Assembly (NCBI RefSeq): GCF_016802865.1
Contig: NZ_JAEVHM010000043.1
Span: 1 to 35,601, forward strand
Direction of reading: 5' to 3'
Origin: Micromonospora parastrephiae
GTDB lineage: Bacteria > Actinomycetota > Actinomycetes > Mycobacteriales > Micromonosporaceae
Length of the DNA stretch: 35,601 nucleotides
Shown: positions 10,309 to 18,670 of the stretch, piece after piece
Position numbering within the stretch: position 1 is the stretch's first letter
Layout: the number at the start of each line of letters is the position of its first letter
The notes under the pieces: model-generated
The model's database searches: none
What the model was told of the DNA's origin: nothing
What the model saw: the letters and a program-made list of their open reading frames with translations, nothing else
Position numbers and translations under genes: made by a program

Positions 10309-10587
10309 GTGACGATCAAGGTTGACTACGCGGTCCTCGAGAGCAGCAACCAGCAGATGCAGGCCATCTCGAAGACCATCGACGAGAAGCTCGACACGCT
10401 GCGGTCGATGCTGTCCAAGCTGCACTGGGACGGCGAGGACAGGGTGGCCTACGAGCAGCACCAGGCGAAGTGGGACACGGCCGTCCGGGACATCAACCGG
10501 ATTCTCAACGAGATCGGTGGTGCCGTCGGCATCGCCCGCGAAAACTACGTCTCCACCGAGATGAGCAACTCCAAGGTGTGGGGCTGA
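10309..10587 (+). CDS. WXG100 protein carrying the YxxxE export signal
   Basis: 92 aa starting at a GTG behind AGAGGAGGAAG, an excellent ribosome binding site. Central turn W40-D-G42 between two amphipathic helices; C-terminal Y80-V-S-T-E84 is a canonical YxxxE type VII export signal, followed by a short tail with a terminal W-G. It is the functional counterpart of CFP-10 (signal-bearing subunit), although it is encoded second. The heterodimer with the upstream 102-aa protein would be presented to the third ATPase domain of EccC. A strong hairpin follows the gene. Confidence 0.93.
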   Translation: MTIKVDYAVLESSNQQMQAISKTIDEKLDTLRSMLSKLHWDGEDRVAYEQHQAKWDTAVRDINRILNEIGGAVGIARENYVSTEMSNSKVWG

Positions 10588-10599
10588 GGTAGTCGCCGC

Positions 10600-10638
10600 T
10601 GCGGCTCCGGTCCGGGTTCCACCCGGGTCGGAGCCGCA
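10600..10638. terminator. Hairpin between WXG100 pair and mycP
   Basis: TGCGGCTCCG pairs with CGGAGCCGCA (10 bp), followed by a GT/GT internal mismatch and a 6-bp inner stem CCGGGT/ACCCGG with a 3-base loop. It lies between the convergent ends of the WXG100 pair and mycP and could serve both. There is no T-run, as is usual in high-G+C actinobacteria. Confidence 0.7.
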
Positions 10639-10669
10639 TTGCGTTGGCCGGCTGGACGCCAGGGTGGGC

Positions 10670-11911
10670 TCAGCCGGTGACGGGTGAGTCCGTACGCCGG
10701 CCGGGACGCCAGCCGCGACGACGGCCCCGGGCCAACACGGGTCGCGCGACCAGCAGCAGCACGACGAGCAGGGCGCCGATCGCGGCCGCCCACAGCGCGG
10801 CGGTGCGTTGCCAGCTCAGCGGGTCGTTCACCGAGGTGGGTGCCGGCAGCGCCCCGGCGGGTGGGTCGGTGCGGGTGCCGAGCACGCTCGACACGGCCCG
10901 GTACGGGCTGACCATCCCGTATCCGACGTCGGCGTTGTGCCCGTCGGGCGGGTTGTCGGCCGTCCGCTCCAGCCGGTCGGCGACCTGCTGGGGGTCGAGG
11001 TCCGGGTACGCGGCGCGGACCAGCGCGGCCGTTCCCGAGACGTACGCGGCGGCGTAGCTGGTGCCGCCGTTGGGCTCGGCGCGGTAGCCGGACCCTCCGG
11101 GCGCCGGGCCGACGATGTTCAACCCCGGCGCGGCGATGTCCACGTAGGAGCCGCTGACCGATGTGCCCACGTGGCCGCCCTGCTCGTCCACGCCACCGAC
11201 GGCGATCACGCCGGGATAGGCGGCCGGGTAGCCGGGACGGTCCTGCTGGTTTTCCTGCCGGTTGCCGGCGGCGGCGACGAGCACCACCCGCTTGGCCAGC
11301 GCCCGCTCGACGGCCTGCGCCAGTTCGGGACGGGGCAGCGTCGTCAGGGACATGTTGATGACGTCCGCGCCCTGGTCGACGGCCCAGTCGATGGCCGCGG
11401 CGATCTGCCCGGGCAGCGCCTCGTCGTTGGTGCCCTTGAGATCGGGCAGGACGCGGATCGGCAGGATGCGGGCAGCCGGGGCGATGCCGCTGAACGGTAC
11501 GCCGGTGCCCTCCCGCCCGGCGATGATGCCGGCGATCATCGTGCCGTGCCCGACCTGGTCGCACTGCCCCTGGTTGGCCGGGAGGTTGTTGAAGTCGCGG
11601 CCTTCGAGCACCTGGCCCTTGAGCAGGGGGTGGATGGCGGAGACGCCGGAGTCGATGACGGCCACCGTGACGCCGGCGCCGCGGGACAGTGGCCAGGCCG
11701 AGGACGGCTCCAGCCGGCGCAGCCCCCACGGCATCTCCGTCAGACCCGGTTCGCCGGCGGGGCCGCAGGTGGGCGGTGCCGCGGCCGCCGGGGAGGGCGC
11801 CGCCAGGGCGGTGCCGAGCAGGGCCGCCAACGCTCCACTGAGGACGTCGCGGACAACACGCCCCGCACGGCGGGGCGGCTCGGTCGCGCTCATCGGCAGG
11901 CTCTCGCGCAC
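10670..11911 (-). CDS. mycP: Type VII secretion-associated serine protease, mycosin
   Basis: 413 aa from GTG at 11911; an ATG six codons later (11893) is an equally possible start. A signal peptide or N-terminal anchor lies at about 20-44 (ALAALLGTALAAPSPAAAAP). The subtilisin (S8) triad is complete: D87 in AVIDSGV, H122 in VGHGTMIAG, S285 in GGTSYAAAYVSG, with oxyanion N217 in AAAGN. A Pro/Ala linker (about 345-362) leads to a C-terminal membrane helix (about 371-394) and a basic tail, the classical mycosin layout with the protease outside the membrane. Mycosins are essential structural and processing components of ESX machines. The gene converges on the WXG100 pair across a shared hairpin and is downstream of a winged-helix gene on its own strand. 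Confidence 0.95.
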   Translation of the reverse strand: MRESLPMSATEPPRRAGRVVRDVLSGALAALLGTALAAPSPAAAAPPTCGPAGEPGLTEMPWGLRRLEPSSAWPLSRGAGVTVAVIDSGVSAIHPLLKGQVLEGRDFNNLPANQGQCDQVGHGTMIAGIIAGREGTGVPFSGIAPAARILPIRVLPDLKGTNDEALPGQIAAAIDWAVDQGADVINMSLTTLPRPELAQAVERALAKRVVLVAAAGNRQENQQDRPGYPAAYPGVIAVGGVDEQGGHVGTSVSGSYVDIAAPGLNIVGPAPGGSGYRAEPNGGTSYAAAYVSGTAALVRAAYPDLDPQQVADRLERTADNPPDGHNADVGYGMVSPYRAVSSVLGTRTDPPAGALPAPTSVNDPLSWQRTAALWAAAIGALLVVLLLVARPVLARGRRRGWRPGRRTDSPVTG

Positions 11912-11961
11912 CCGCAGAGATTACCGCTGTGGTGCGCCGGGCAGCGGCCCGGCGGCGGTGG

Positions 11962-12297
11962 TCAGGACGGGCGGCTGGTGTCGGTGGGGGGTGGCTCGGC
12001 GAAGAGCGCGAGCAGGTCGCCGACCTGTCGGTACGCCTCGGCGGGGTGCCGGAACCGGCCGGCCGGGTTCAGGGTGTACTCGTTGCGCCGTCCAACCCGG
12101 GTGCGGTGCAGGTAGCCGCCCGCCTCCAGGTCGGCGACGATCGCCTGCGCGGCCCGCTCGGTCACGCCGACCTCCGCCGCGACGTCGCGCAGCCGGGCGG
12201 TGGGGTCGCGGGCGATGGCCAGCAGCACGTGCCCGTGGTTGGTGAGGAACGTCCAGTTCCGGCCGCCGCCGGTCGCACCCGTCGCCGTGCCCGCCAT
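11962..12297 (-). CDS. Winged helix-turn-helix transcriptional regulator
   Basis: 111 aa from the ATG at 12297, which has GGAGAGGCGG upstream; 16 more in-frame codons exist but look non-native. The sequence NHGHVLLAIARDPTARLRD then VAAEVGVTERAAQAIVADLE and GGYLHRTRVGRRNEYTLNP is a DNA-binding winged helix of the MarR/ArsR-like class with recognition helix near residues 48-62 and a beta-wing (RVGRRNEY). No metal-binding cysteine pair or ligand domain is visible. It is divergent from the carbonic anhydrase gene across an unusually A+T-rich region and upstream of mycP on the same strand, 50 bases away. Regulation of the carbonic anhydrase is an inference from the shared intergenic region. Confidence 0.8.
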   Translation of the reverse strand: MAGTATGATGGGRNWTFLTNHGHVLLAIARDPTARLRDVAAEVGVTERAAQAIVADLEAGGYLHRTRVGRRNEYTLNPAGRFRHPAEAYRQVGDLLALFAEPPPTDTSRPS

Positions 12298-12400
12298 CGT
12301 GGGACCGCCTCTCCGGTTGTCCGCCCCGCCTCTGCACCTTGCCATCGAGGCTCGGCGGCTCTGGCCTCGGGGGCGTCGTCGCGAGGTCGACCCTGGGCCA

Positions 12401-12450
12401 ACGTATGAAATCTATATCACGCATACCTTGACGCATCTTGTGGTGCGTGT
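12401..12450. promoter_or_regulatory. A+T-rich divergent promoter/operator with ACGCAT repeats
   Basis: In a genome of this composition the stretch ACGTATGAAATCTATATCA is conspicuous. ACGCAT occurs at 12419-12424 and 12431-12436, 12 bases apart, and its near-complement GTGCGT at 12444-12449. Rightward, TTGACG at 12428-12433 could be a -35 for the carbonic anhydrase. Leftward, the TATAGA read on the minus strand could be a -10 for the regulator. Likely the control region of both genes. Confidence 0.5.
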
Positions 12451-12535
12451 GACGGTTGGAGCCGGGCCAGCGCCCGCCACCGGCCGGCCGAACATCCGGT
12501 TGACCAGGTCAAATGCGTGGAAACGAGGTGCGGGG

Positions 12536-13254
12536 ATGAGCCTTCCCGGAGCGTCCGGCGGGCAGCCGGGTCCGCAGCGGAGCGCCGACCAGGCGTCGGC
12601 GTTCACCGAGCCGGCCCGGGCGTACGCCGAGCTGGCCGCGGCAACCGACGCTTCGTGAGCGGCTCCCCGCGCCACCCCAACCAGGACGCCGGGCACCGGG
12701 CCGCGGTGGCCGACGGGCAACACCCGTTCGCGGTGATCGTCGGTTGCTCCGACTCCCGGCTCGCCGCCGAGATCATCTTCGACCGGGGGCTGGGCGACCT
12801 GTTCGTGGTCCGCACGGCCGGGCACACGGCCGGGCCGGAGGTGCTGGGCAGCGTGGAGTACGCGGTGACCGTGCTCGGCACCCCGCTGGTGGTGGTGCTG
12901 GGCCACGACTCGTGCGGCGCGGTCCAGGCGGCCCGCGAGGTCGCCGCCACCGGCGTGGCACCCCAGGGGCACCTGGGCGCGGTGGTCGACGCCGTGCTGC
13001 CCAGCCTCCGCCGAGCCGCGGCCGAGGGGATCGACGACATCGACGGCATCGTCGACGTCCACATCGCACAGACCGTCGAGACGTTGCTGGAGCAGTCATC
13101 CGTGCTGGCCGACGAGGTGGCGCGGGGGCGGTGCGCGGTGGTGGGCGTGTCGTACCGGCTCGCCGCCGGTGTGGTGCGCCCGGTCGCCGCCGTTCCGGCC
13201 GACGTCGCGGCGCTCGACGTACCCGACGAACCGTCGGCGTCCGCCGCGGCCTGA
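12536..13254 (+). pseudogene. Beta-carbonic anhydrase, one-base frame break near residue 36
   Basis: Interconverts CO2 and bicarbonate with one zinc ion. The start ATG (behind GGTGCGGGG) reads MSLPGASGGQPGPQ... to AYAELAA, then hits TGA at 12656-12658 in that frame. The continuation GNRRFVSGSPRHPNQ lies in the next frame, so one base is missing at about 12638-12641 (GCCGCGGCAACC; one extra G restores the frame). The reconstructed protein is 239 aa with zinc/active-site residues C71-x-D73-x-R75 (GCSDSR) and H124-x-x-C127 (GHDSCG), all intact. Either a recent frameshift mutation or a sequencing error; the rest of the gene shows no decay. A GTG at 12655 could restart translation but would lose the N-terminal helices. 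Confidence 0.88.
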
Positions 13255-13259
13255 CGCGA

Positions 13260-13292
13260 CGAGGGCCGCCCCGCGACGCGGGACGGCCCTCG
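13260..13292. terminator. Bidirectional hairpin between carbonic anhydrase and wall hydrolase
   Basis: CGAGGGCCG (13260-13268) pairs with CGGCCCTCG (13284-13292); after a single C/A mismatch the inner CCCGC/GCGGG stem closes on a GAC loop. It lies between two convergent genes, 6 bases after one stop and 19 before the other. Confidence 0.85.
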
Positions 13293-13310
13293 ACTGCGAG
13301 AACGCGCGGA

Positions 13311-14330
13311 TCAGAGCAGCGACATGTGAACGTGGTCGGTGTGGTTCGACGGCCCGCTGTACGACTTCCAGCCGGTCGCCGGGAACCAGATCTGCCGGTT
13401 CCAGATCACGTAGTAGATGCCGAGGCGGTCGGCGTTGCGGATGAGGAACGCGGCCACGTTGTTGCCGTACGTGCGGGTGTCCTCGTTGTGCCACGGGCTG
13501 AAGCCGCTCTTCTGCAACGACCAGTCACAGGCGCGGCCCTTCGGGTGCTCCCACGGCCCGCCGGAGCGGTAGCAGCCCACGAACCGGTTGAAGCCGGCCC
13601 GCTTGACCTCCTTGTACGCGTGCAGGGTGCGAGGCGTGACGCAGCCGGACGTGGTCGGATCGTCCTCGCTGCACGACTGCGGCTTCCAGTCGCCGTCGGC
13701 GGTGCGCCCCGGGCCGATCCGGGCGACCGGCGACGTGGCGTCCACCAGGCCGCCGGTGAAGCCCTTCCCGCCGACCAGGGCGAGCGCCTTGTCCGCGTCG
13801 CGCTTCTCCTTCGCCATCAGGGCGGTCTGCTTCTGCTGTTCCCGCACCTCCGCGTCGAGGGCCAGCTTCGCCTGTTCGGCGCGGGCCTTCACCGCGTTGA
13901 CCTCGGAGAGCTTCTTCTCGTTGACCATGTTCATCTCGTCGAGCGCGGCGGCCCGCCGGACGAACGAGTCGGGGGCGTCGCTCTCCAGCAGCATCGCGAT
14001 CGCGCCGATCCGGCCGGTCCGGTACGACTGGGCGGCGATCTGACCGACCTGCGGGGCCAGGGCGTCCAGGTCGGCCTTCGCGCGCTCCACCTCGGCCGCC
14101 AGCTCCGACTGCCGCTTCTTGGACTTGTCCAGCTGCGACTTCGCCGCCACGTAGTCCCGGTTGGTCTTCTCGATGACGTCGTTGAGCAGCTTCGGCTCGC
14201 CGTCCTCCTCGTGCCCGGACGGCGTCGGCGTCGTCGGGGCGGCGTGCGCCGGGAGGGGTCCGGCGAACACGGTCAGTGCGGCGATCACGGCCACCACGGG
14301 TGTCAACCAGCGGCGTAGGGGTGCCGTCAC
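13311..14330 (-). CDS. Secreted coiled-coil protein with LAS-type (ARB_07466-like) peptidase domain
   Basis: 339 aa from GTG behind GGAAGGGAAC. A Sec signal peptide covers residues 1-30 (cleavage after AHA). Residues about 45-165 are Lys/Glu/Ala-rich coiled coil like that of NlpC/P60 and EnvC-type wall proteins. The C-terminal domain from about residue 205 carries H262-x6-D269 (HPKGRACD) and H333-V-H335 (TDHVH), the zinc-ligand pattern of LAS/M15-like peptidoglycan peptidases, with cysteines likely disulfide-bonded. The domain resembles the ARB_07466-type C-terminal domain common in actinobacterial secreted proteins. It probably trims peptide stems of peptidoglycan outside the cell. The substrate is not shown by the sequence. 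The leader contains a ydaO-type riboswitch, linking expression to c-di-AMP. Confidence 0.88.
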   Translation of the reverse strand: MTAPLRRWLTPVVAVIAALTVFAGPLPAHAAPTTPTPSGHEEDGEPKLLNDVIEKTNRDYVAAKSQLDKSKKRQSELAAEVERAKADLDALAPQVGQIAAQSYRTGRIGAIAMLLESDAPDSFVRRAAALDEMNMVNEKKLSEVNAVKARAEQAKLALDAEVREQQKQTALMAKEKRDADKALALVGGKGFTGGLVDATSPVARIGPGRTADGDWKPQSCSEDDPTTSGCVTPRTLHAYKEVKRAGFNRFVGCYRSGGPWEHPKGRACDWSLQKSGFSPWHNEDTRTYGNNVAAFLIRNADRLGIYYVIWNRQIWFPATGWKSYSGPSNHTDHVHMSLL

Positions 14331-14344
14331 GATGTTCCCTTCCG

Positions 14345-14513
14345 TCGACCGCCGACCGGGTTAGCTGACGGGTTCGGGGCGGAAGTGGCCCCTACCGCTG
14401 ACGCGGATTCACCCCACGTACCTGGGTTCCCGGCTCGCCGGTTGGCGATTGGGCGGTGGCACCGCAGGCGCCGATTCGCGCCTTCGGCGGTGACCGGCAG
14501 CGAGGTTACCCGA
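14345..14513 (-). ncRNA. ydaO/yuaA-type c-di-AMP riboswitch
   Basis: Read on the minus strand, the leader of the wall hydrolase contains the blocks characteristic of the ydaO family (RF00379) in actinobacteria: CGGGAACCCAGGTACG, then GGGGTGAATCCGCG, a variable stem, and GAACCCGTCAGCTAACCCGG followed by CGGCGG. The 5' side includes CTCGGGTAACCTCGCTGCCG and two G+C-rich stems. In actinobacteria this riboswitch typically precedes cell-wall hydrolases (for example Rpf and NlpC/P60 genes) and switches them off when c-di-AMP is high. The 3' edge is about 15-20 bases from the GTG start. Ends are approximate, judged by eye from the conserved blocks. Confidence 0.88.
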
Positions 14514-14631
14514 GAGTCGACCCCCTGAGCTACGTCCCGATGCCGACTAAAAGCGTCATTTCGCCATGGCGTTGAGTGACCAGTGATGCGGTTCTCAGGC
14601 CGGATGCCCGATCTGGTCACGCTGAGGAGTG

Positions 14632-16059
14632 TCACCATGCCGTATCCGTGCTCCTGTTCGGCTCTGGCCACCGGTCGGTGGCGGTGGGCGGGGGTGTCGT
14701 CCGCATCGGGTCCGGTCCGTCCAACGGGCCCGTTCGCGGGGAGCTCAGTGCGGCCAGGGCCTCCGCCCGGTCCGGCTGAGGCCGGGGGGCGGAGGGGCCG
14801 TCGGCCGGCTCGGCAGCCGACCGGCCGGCGGCGGTCACCACGGCGGCCAGCCCGGTGGTCAGCGGTACGGCGGCGATGAGGCCGAGGGTGGCCACCGCGC
14901 TGCGAACGATCTCCTGCGCCAGGAACTCGCTGGTGAGGATCTGTCCGAGAGGGCGCGTGTCGGCGGTGAGCAGGAGCAGCAACGGCAGCGAGGCGCCGGC
15001 GTACGCCAGCACGATGGTGTTGACCGTGGAGGCGATGTGCGCCCGGCCGACCCGGGTGGCGGCCCGGTAGAGCTGCAACCGGGTCAGCCCGGGGTTGGCG
15101 TTCGCCAGCTCGGTGACGGTGGCCGCCTGGGTGACCGTCACGTCGTCGAGCACCCCGAGCGAGCCGATGATGATCCCGGCGAGCAGCAGGCCGTGCAGGT
15201 CCACGTCGGCCTGGAACATCGACAGCGTGGTGGCGTCCTCGCTGCCGAAACCGGTGAGGTGGGTGGCGGCGGTGGCGATGGTGGCCAACACGCCGGTGAG
15301 CACCAGGCTGCCCAGGGTGCCGAGCACCGCGACGGAGGTCTGCGCGGTGATCCCGTGCGTCAGGTAGAGCACCACGAACATGATCAGGGCGGCGCCGACC
15401 ACCGCCACGACCAGCGGTGACCGACCGGCGGCGATGCCCGGCAGCACGAAGGTGAGCAGGATGGCGAAACTGGCGGCCAGCCCGCCGAGTGCGGCCAGGC
15501 CACGCCACCGGCCGAACGCGACGATCGCGGCGGCGAAGACCACCGCCAGCCACACCAGGGGCGTGCCGCGCTGGTGCTCGGCGATGTTCCAGGTGCTGGC
15601 GCTGGGATCGGCCGGGTCGGTCAGCTCGACCAGGATGACCTCGTCGCCGACGTCGACCCGGGGCGCTCCGGGGCCGTCCGGTACCGGTGTCTGGACCTGC
15701 TGCCCGGCACTCGGTCCATCCTGCACCCGAACGTCCACCGTGCCGCACGGCCCGTCGCCGGCGTCCGGTGTGCCCTCCGGGGTCTGCGGCGCGGGCGGGC
15801 ACGGCTCGGTCACCACGCGGGTCACCGTGCCCTGGTAGCGCGGGACGTCCGCGCCGCCGCCGGTCTGCGGGGAGGCGTCCCGGGGCCAGAGCACCAGCGC
15901 CGCGAGCACGGTGGCGACGAACAGGGGTACCACCGTCGCGACGAGGATCCGTCGTACCCGGGGCGGGGCGGACGGAGCGGAACGGCTGTGGTCGGAACCC
16001 AATGCGAGACTCCCAACGAATCCGGTGCGGGGTACGTGCCGGTGGGCCGGTTGGTTCAC
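14632..16059 (-). CDS. YibE/F family multi-pass membrane protein
   Basis: 475 aa from GTG at 16059, with only a weak GC-rich ribosome binding site. A basic N-terminus is followed by a first membrane helix (about 37-58), an extracytoplasmic beta-rich domain (about 70-155, ending EVILVELTDPADPSASTWNI), then about seven membrane helices, including the conserved segment HGLLLAGIIIGSLGVLDDVT with an Asp-Asp pair typical of YibE/F proteins. The last 60 residues are Pro/Arg-rich and cytosolic. The family is widespread in Gram-positive bacteria and its function is not established; transport is often presumed. It stands alone between the riboswitch region and the copper island. An earlier downstream ATG start is not evident. 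Confidence 0.85.
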   Translation of the reverse strand: MNQPAHRHVPRTGFVGSLALGSDHSRSAPSAPPRVRRILVATVVPLFVATVLAALVLWPRDASPQTGGGADVPRYQGTVTRVVTEPCPPAPQTPEGTPDAGDGPCGTVDVRVQDGPSAGQQVQTPVPDGPGAPRVDVGDEVILVELTDPADPSASTWNIAEHQRGTPLVWLAVVFAAAIVAFGRWRGLAALGGLAASFAILLTFVLPGIAAGRSPLVVAVVGAALIMFVVLYLTHGITAQTSVAVLGTLGSLVLTGVLATIATAATHLTGFGSEDATTLSMFQADVDLHGLLLAGIIIGSLGVLDDVTVTQAATVTELANANPGLTRLQLYRAATRVGRAHIASTVNTIVLAYAGASLPLLLLLTADTRPLGQILTSEFLAQEIVRSAVATLGLIAAVPLTTGLAAVVTAAGRSAAEPADGPSAPRPQPDRAEALAALSSPRTGPLDGPDPMRTTPPPTATDRWPEPNRSTDTAW

Positions 16060-16315
16060 CGCCGCCGCGGAAACGCGGTGACGAGTGCGGCGGATCGCTG
16101 GATGACGATCGCTTGATCACATACGGTGAACGACCGGTCGGGCCGGCCGGGGGCGCCGCCGCGTCGTGGCGGTCCCGGCGCGGGACTGCGGAGCGGAATC
16201 CGGAGGGCCATCGTCGAAGATGCTAACGACCCCCGCTGCGGGACGCAGGTCGTGACGGAGTGTCGGGGTCCTCGAACCGCCCGCCTGGCGACGCGCGGAC
16301 CGGGATGGTGGAGTC

Positions 16316-18351
16316 ATGCGCGCTGAGTCACCGCCCCACCCGCACGGCCGGCATCATGGCGGGCACGACAAGCACGCCGGTCACGATCCGGCGATGTTCC
16401 GTCGCCGGTTCTGGGTCTGCCTGGTGCTCACCGTGCCGGTGGTGTTGGCCAGTCACCTCGTGGCGGACCGGCTCGGTCTGCGCTGGGACGTTCCGGGCCG
16501 TTCCTGGGTGGGGACGGTGCTCGGCTCGGTGGTGTTCTGGTGGGGCGGCTGGCCGTTCCTCGTCGGTGCGGTCCGGGAGGTCCGGGACCGCGCGCCGGGC
16601 ATGATGCTGCTGGTCGCGATGGCGATCACCGTCGCGTACACCGCGTCGCTGGCCACCAGTGTCGGCGCGTTCGACCTGGACTTCTGGTGGGAGCTGGCCG
16701 CGCTGGTCACCATCATGCTGCTCGGGCACTGGCAGGAGATGAAGGCCATCGGGCAGGCCCGGGGAGCGCTCGCGGCGCTGGCCGCGCTGCTGCCGGACGA
16801 GGCCGAGCGGGTGAGCGCCGACGGCGGGGTCGAACCGGTGCCGGTCGGCGCGCTGCGGGTCGGCGACGTGGTGCTGGTCCGACCGGGTGGCCGGGTGCCG
16901 GCGGACGGGTGCATCGTCGACGGCGGCGCCGAGCTGGACGAATCGATGATCTCCGGCGAGTCGCGGCCGGTTGCCCGCGCGACCGGCGACCGGGTGGTGG
17001 CGGGCACCGTCGCCACCGACTCGGCGATCCGGGTCCGTGTCGAGGCCCTGGGTGACCAGACCGCCCTCGCCGGCATCCAGCGCATGGTCGCCCAGGCGCA
17101 GCGCTCCGGCGGGCGAGCCCAACTGCTGGCCGACCGGTTCGCAGCCGCGTTGTTCTACGTCGCCACCGGCACCGCCGTGCTGACCGTGCTGGTCTGGACG
17201 GCGCTGGGTCAGCCCGACGAGGCGGTGGTCCGTGCGGTCACCGTCCTGGTGATCGCCTGCCCGCACGCGCTCGGCCTGGCCATTCCGCTGGTCGTCGCGC
17301 TCTCCACCGCGTTGGCCGCGCGATCCGGGATCCTGGTGAAGGACCGGTTGGCGCTGGAGCGGATGCGGACCGTCGGCGCGGTGCTCTTCGACAAGACCGG
17401 CACCCTGACCCGGGGCGAGCACGCCGTCACCGACGTGGCGGCGGCGGGCGTGGAGCGGGACGAGGCGCTGCGGATCGCCGCCGGGGTGGAGTCGGACAGT
17501 GAGCACCCGCTGGCCCGGGCGATCGTCGCGGCGGCCGGGCCCGCCGGTCCGGCCCCGGCCGCCGGGTTCCGGTCGCTGCCGGGCCGCGGAGTGCAGGCAA
17601 CCATCGACGGTACGGAGTACGCGGTGGGTGGGCCGGCGCTGCTGCGCGAGTTGGGGATGTCGCTTCCGGCCGACCTGGAGGCGGCGATCGGGCAGTGGTC
17701 GGCGAGAGGTGCGGCGGTGCTGCACCTGGTGCGGCTACCGGACGCCGTGCTGTGCGCGTTCGCGTTGACCGACGAGGTGCGTCCGGAGGCCCGGCGGGCC
17801 GTCGACGAGCTGCGCGCCGAGGGCGTCCGGACCATCGCGATGATCACCGGGGACGCTCGGCCGGTGGCCGAGGCGGTCGCCGCCGAACTCGGCTTCCGCC
17901 CCGGCGTCGACGAGGTCTTCGCCGAGGTGCTGCCGGCGGACAAGGACGGCCGGGTGGCCGAACTCCAGCGGCGGGGGTTGACCGTGGCGATGGTCGGTGA
18001 CGGGGTGAACGACGCGCCCGCGCTGGCCCGCGCCGATGTGGGCATCGCGATCGGTGCGGGCACCGACGTGGCGATCGAGTCGGCCGGGGTCGTGCTCGCC
18101 TCGTCCGACCGCGCGGGGTGGGTGCGGTGGTGCGGCTGTCCCGGGCGTCGTACCGCAAGATGCGGCAGAACCTGGCCTGGGCGGCGGGCTACAACGTGGT
18201 GGCGCTGCCGTTGGCGGCCGGGGTGCTGGCCTGGGCCGGAGTGGCGTTGAGCCCGGCGCTGGCCGCGGTGCTGATGTCCGCGTCCACTGTCGTGGTGGCG
18301 CTCAACGCCCAGTTGCTGCGCCGGGTGCGGCTGGACCCGGAGCCGGACTGA
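16316..18351 (+). pseudogene. CopB-like P1B-type ATPase with CPH motif, frame break near the C-terminus
   Basis: Heavy-metal exporting ATPase, reconstructed length about 678 aa. The ATG follows GGTGGAG. The cytosolic N-terminus is His-rich (seven His between residues 8 and 23) instead of an HMA domain. The membrane motif is C315-P-H317 (IACPHALG), typical of the CopB (P1B-3) group that exports copper. Also seen are the ISGES actuator loop near 212-216, phosphorylation site D359-KTGT, SEHPLA and [12 protein letters not shown]. At about 18108-18111 (GACCGCGCGGGG) the frame is lost. The last two helices ([20 protein letters not shown] and on, to RLDPEPD) continue in the next frame, so one base, probably a C, is missing. 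Otherwise undamaged, so an error in the sequence is as likely as a mutation. The stop is 6 bases from the convergent csoR stop. Confidence 0.9.
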
Positions 18352-18357
18352 GGGGCG

Positions 18358-18654
18358 TCAGCCGCGCTTCATGAGCCGGCCGACCGCCGCCATCATCTCG
18401 GTGGCCATCTCGTCGGCCCGACCCTCGGCCGCGCCCTCGTGCATGCAGTGCCGGGCGTGCCCGTCGAGCAGCCCCAGCGCCACCTTGTCGAGGGCGGCCT
18501 GGATCGCGGAGATCTGGGTCAGCACGTCGATGCAGTAGCGGTCGTCGTCGACCATCTTCTCGATGCCCCGAACCTGCCCCTCGACGCGGCGGAGCCGCGC
18601 GAGCAGTTGGTCCTTGCTGGCGGTGTACCCGCGGATCGGGGTGGGTGAGGTCAT
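18358..18654 (-). CDS. csoR: CsoR family copper-sensing repressor
   Basis: 98 aa, all-helical. The Cu(I) ligands C41, H66 and C70 (RYCIDV; GHARHC) have exactly the C-x24-H-x3-C spacing of CsoR, and the surrounding RLRRVEGQVRGIEKMVDDDRYC block is the family signature. Apo-CsoR binds operator DNA and blocks transcription; Cu(I) binding releases it. It is divergent from copZ, with two CsoR-type boxes in the gap. No Shine-Dalgarno is visible before the ATG, and a TAGGCTAT stretch lies only about ten bases upstream, so the mRNA may be leaderless. Convergent with the CopB-like gene. Confidence 0.95.
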   Translation of the reverse strand: MTSPTPIRGYTASKDQLLARLRRVEGQVRGIEKMVDDDRYCIDVLTQISAIQAALDKVALGLLDGHARHCMHEGAAEGRADEMATEMMAAVGRLMKRG

Positions 18655-18670
18655 GCCGACCAGGATAGCC

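Noticed and set aside
14576..14632. GTGACCAG...CTGGTCAC as a terminator of the YibE/F gene.
   Set aside because: Only 8 bp pair around a loop of nearly 30 bases, with no convincing inner stem.
16226..16253. ACGACC...GGTCGT hairpin before the CopB-like gene as a metal-regulator operator.
   Set aside because: The symmetry is weak and does not match a CsoR box or any known metal-regulator site.
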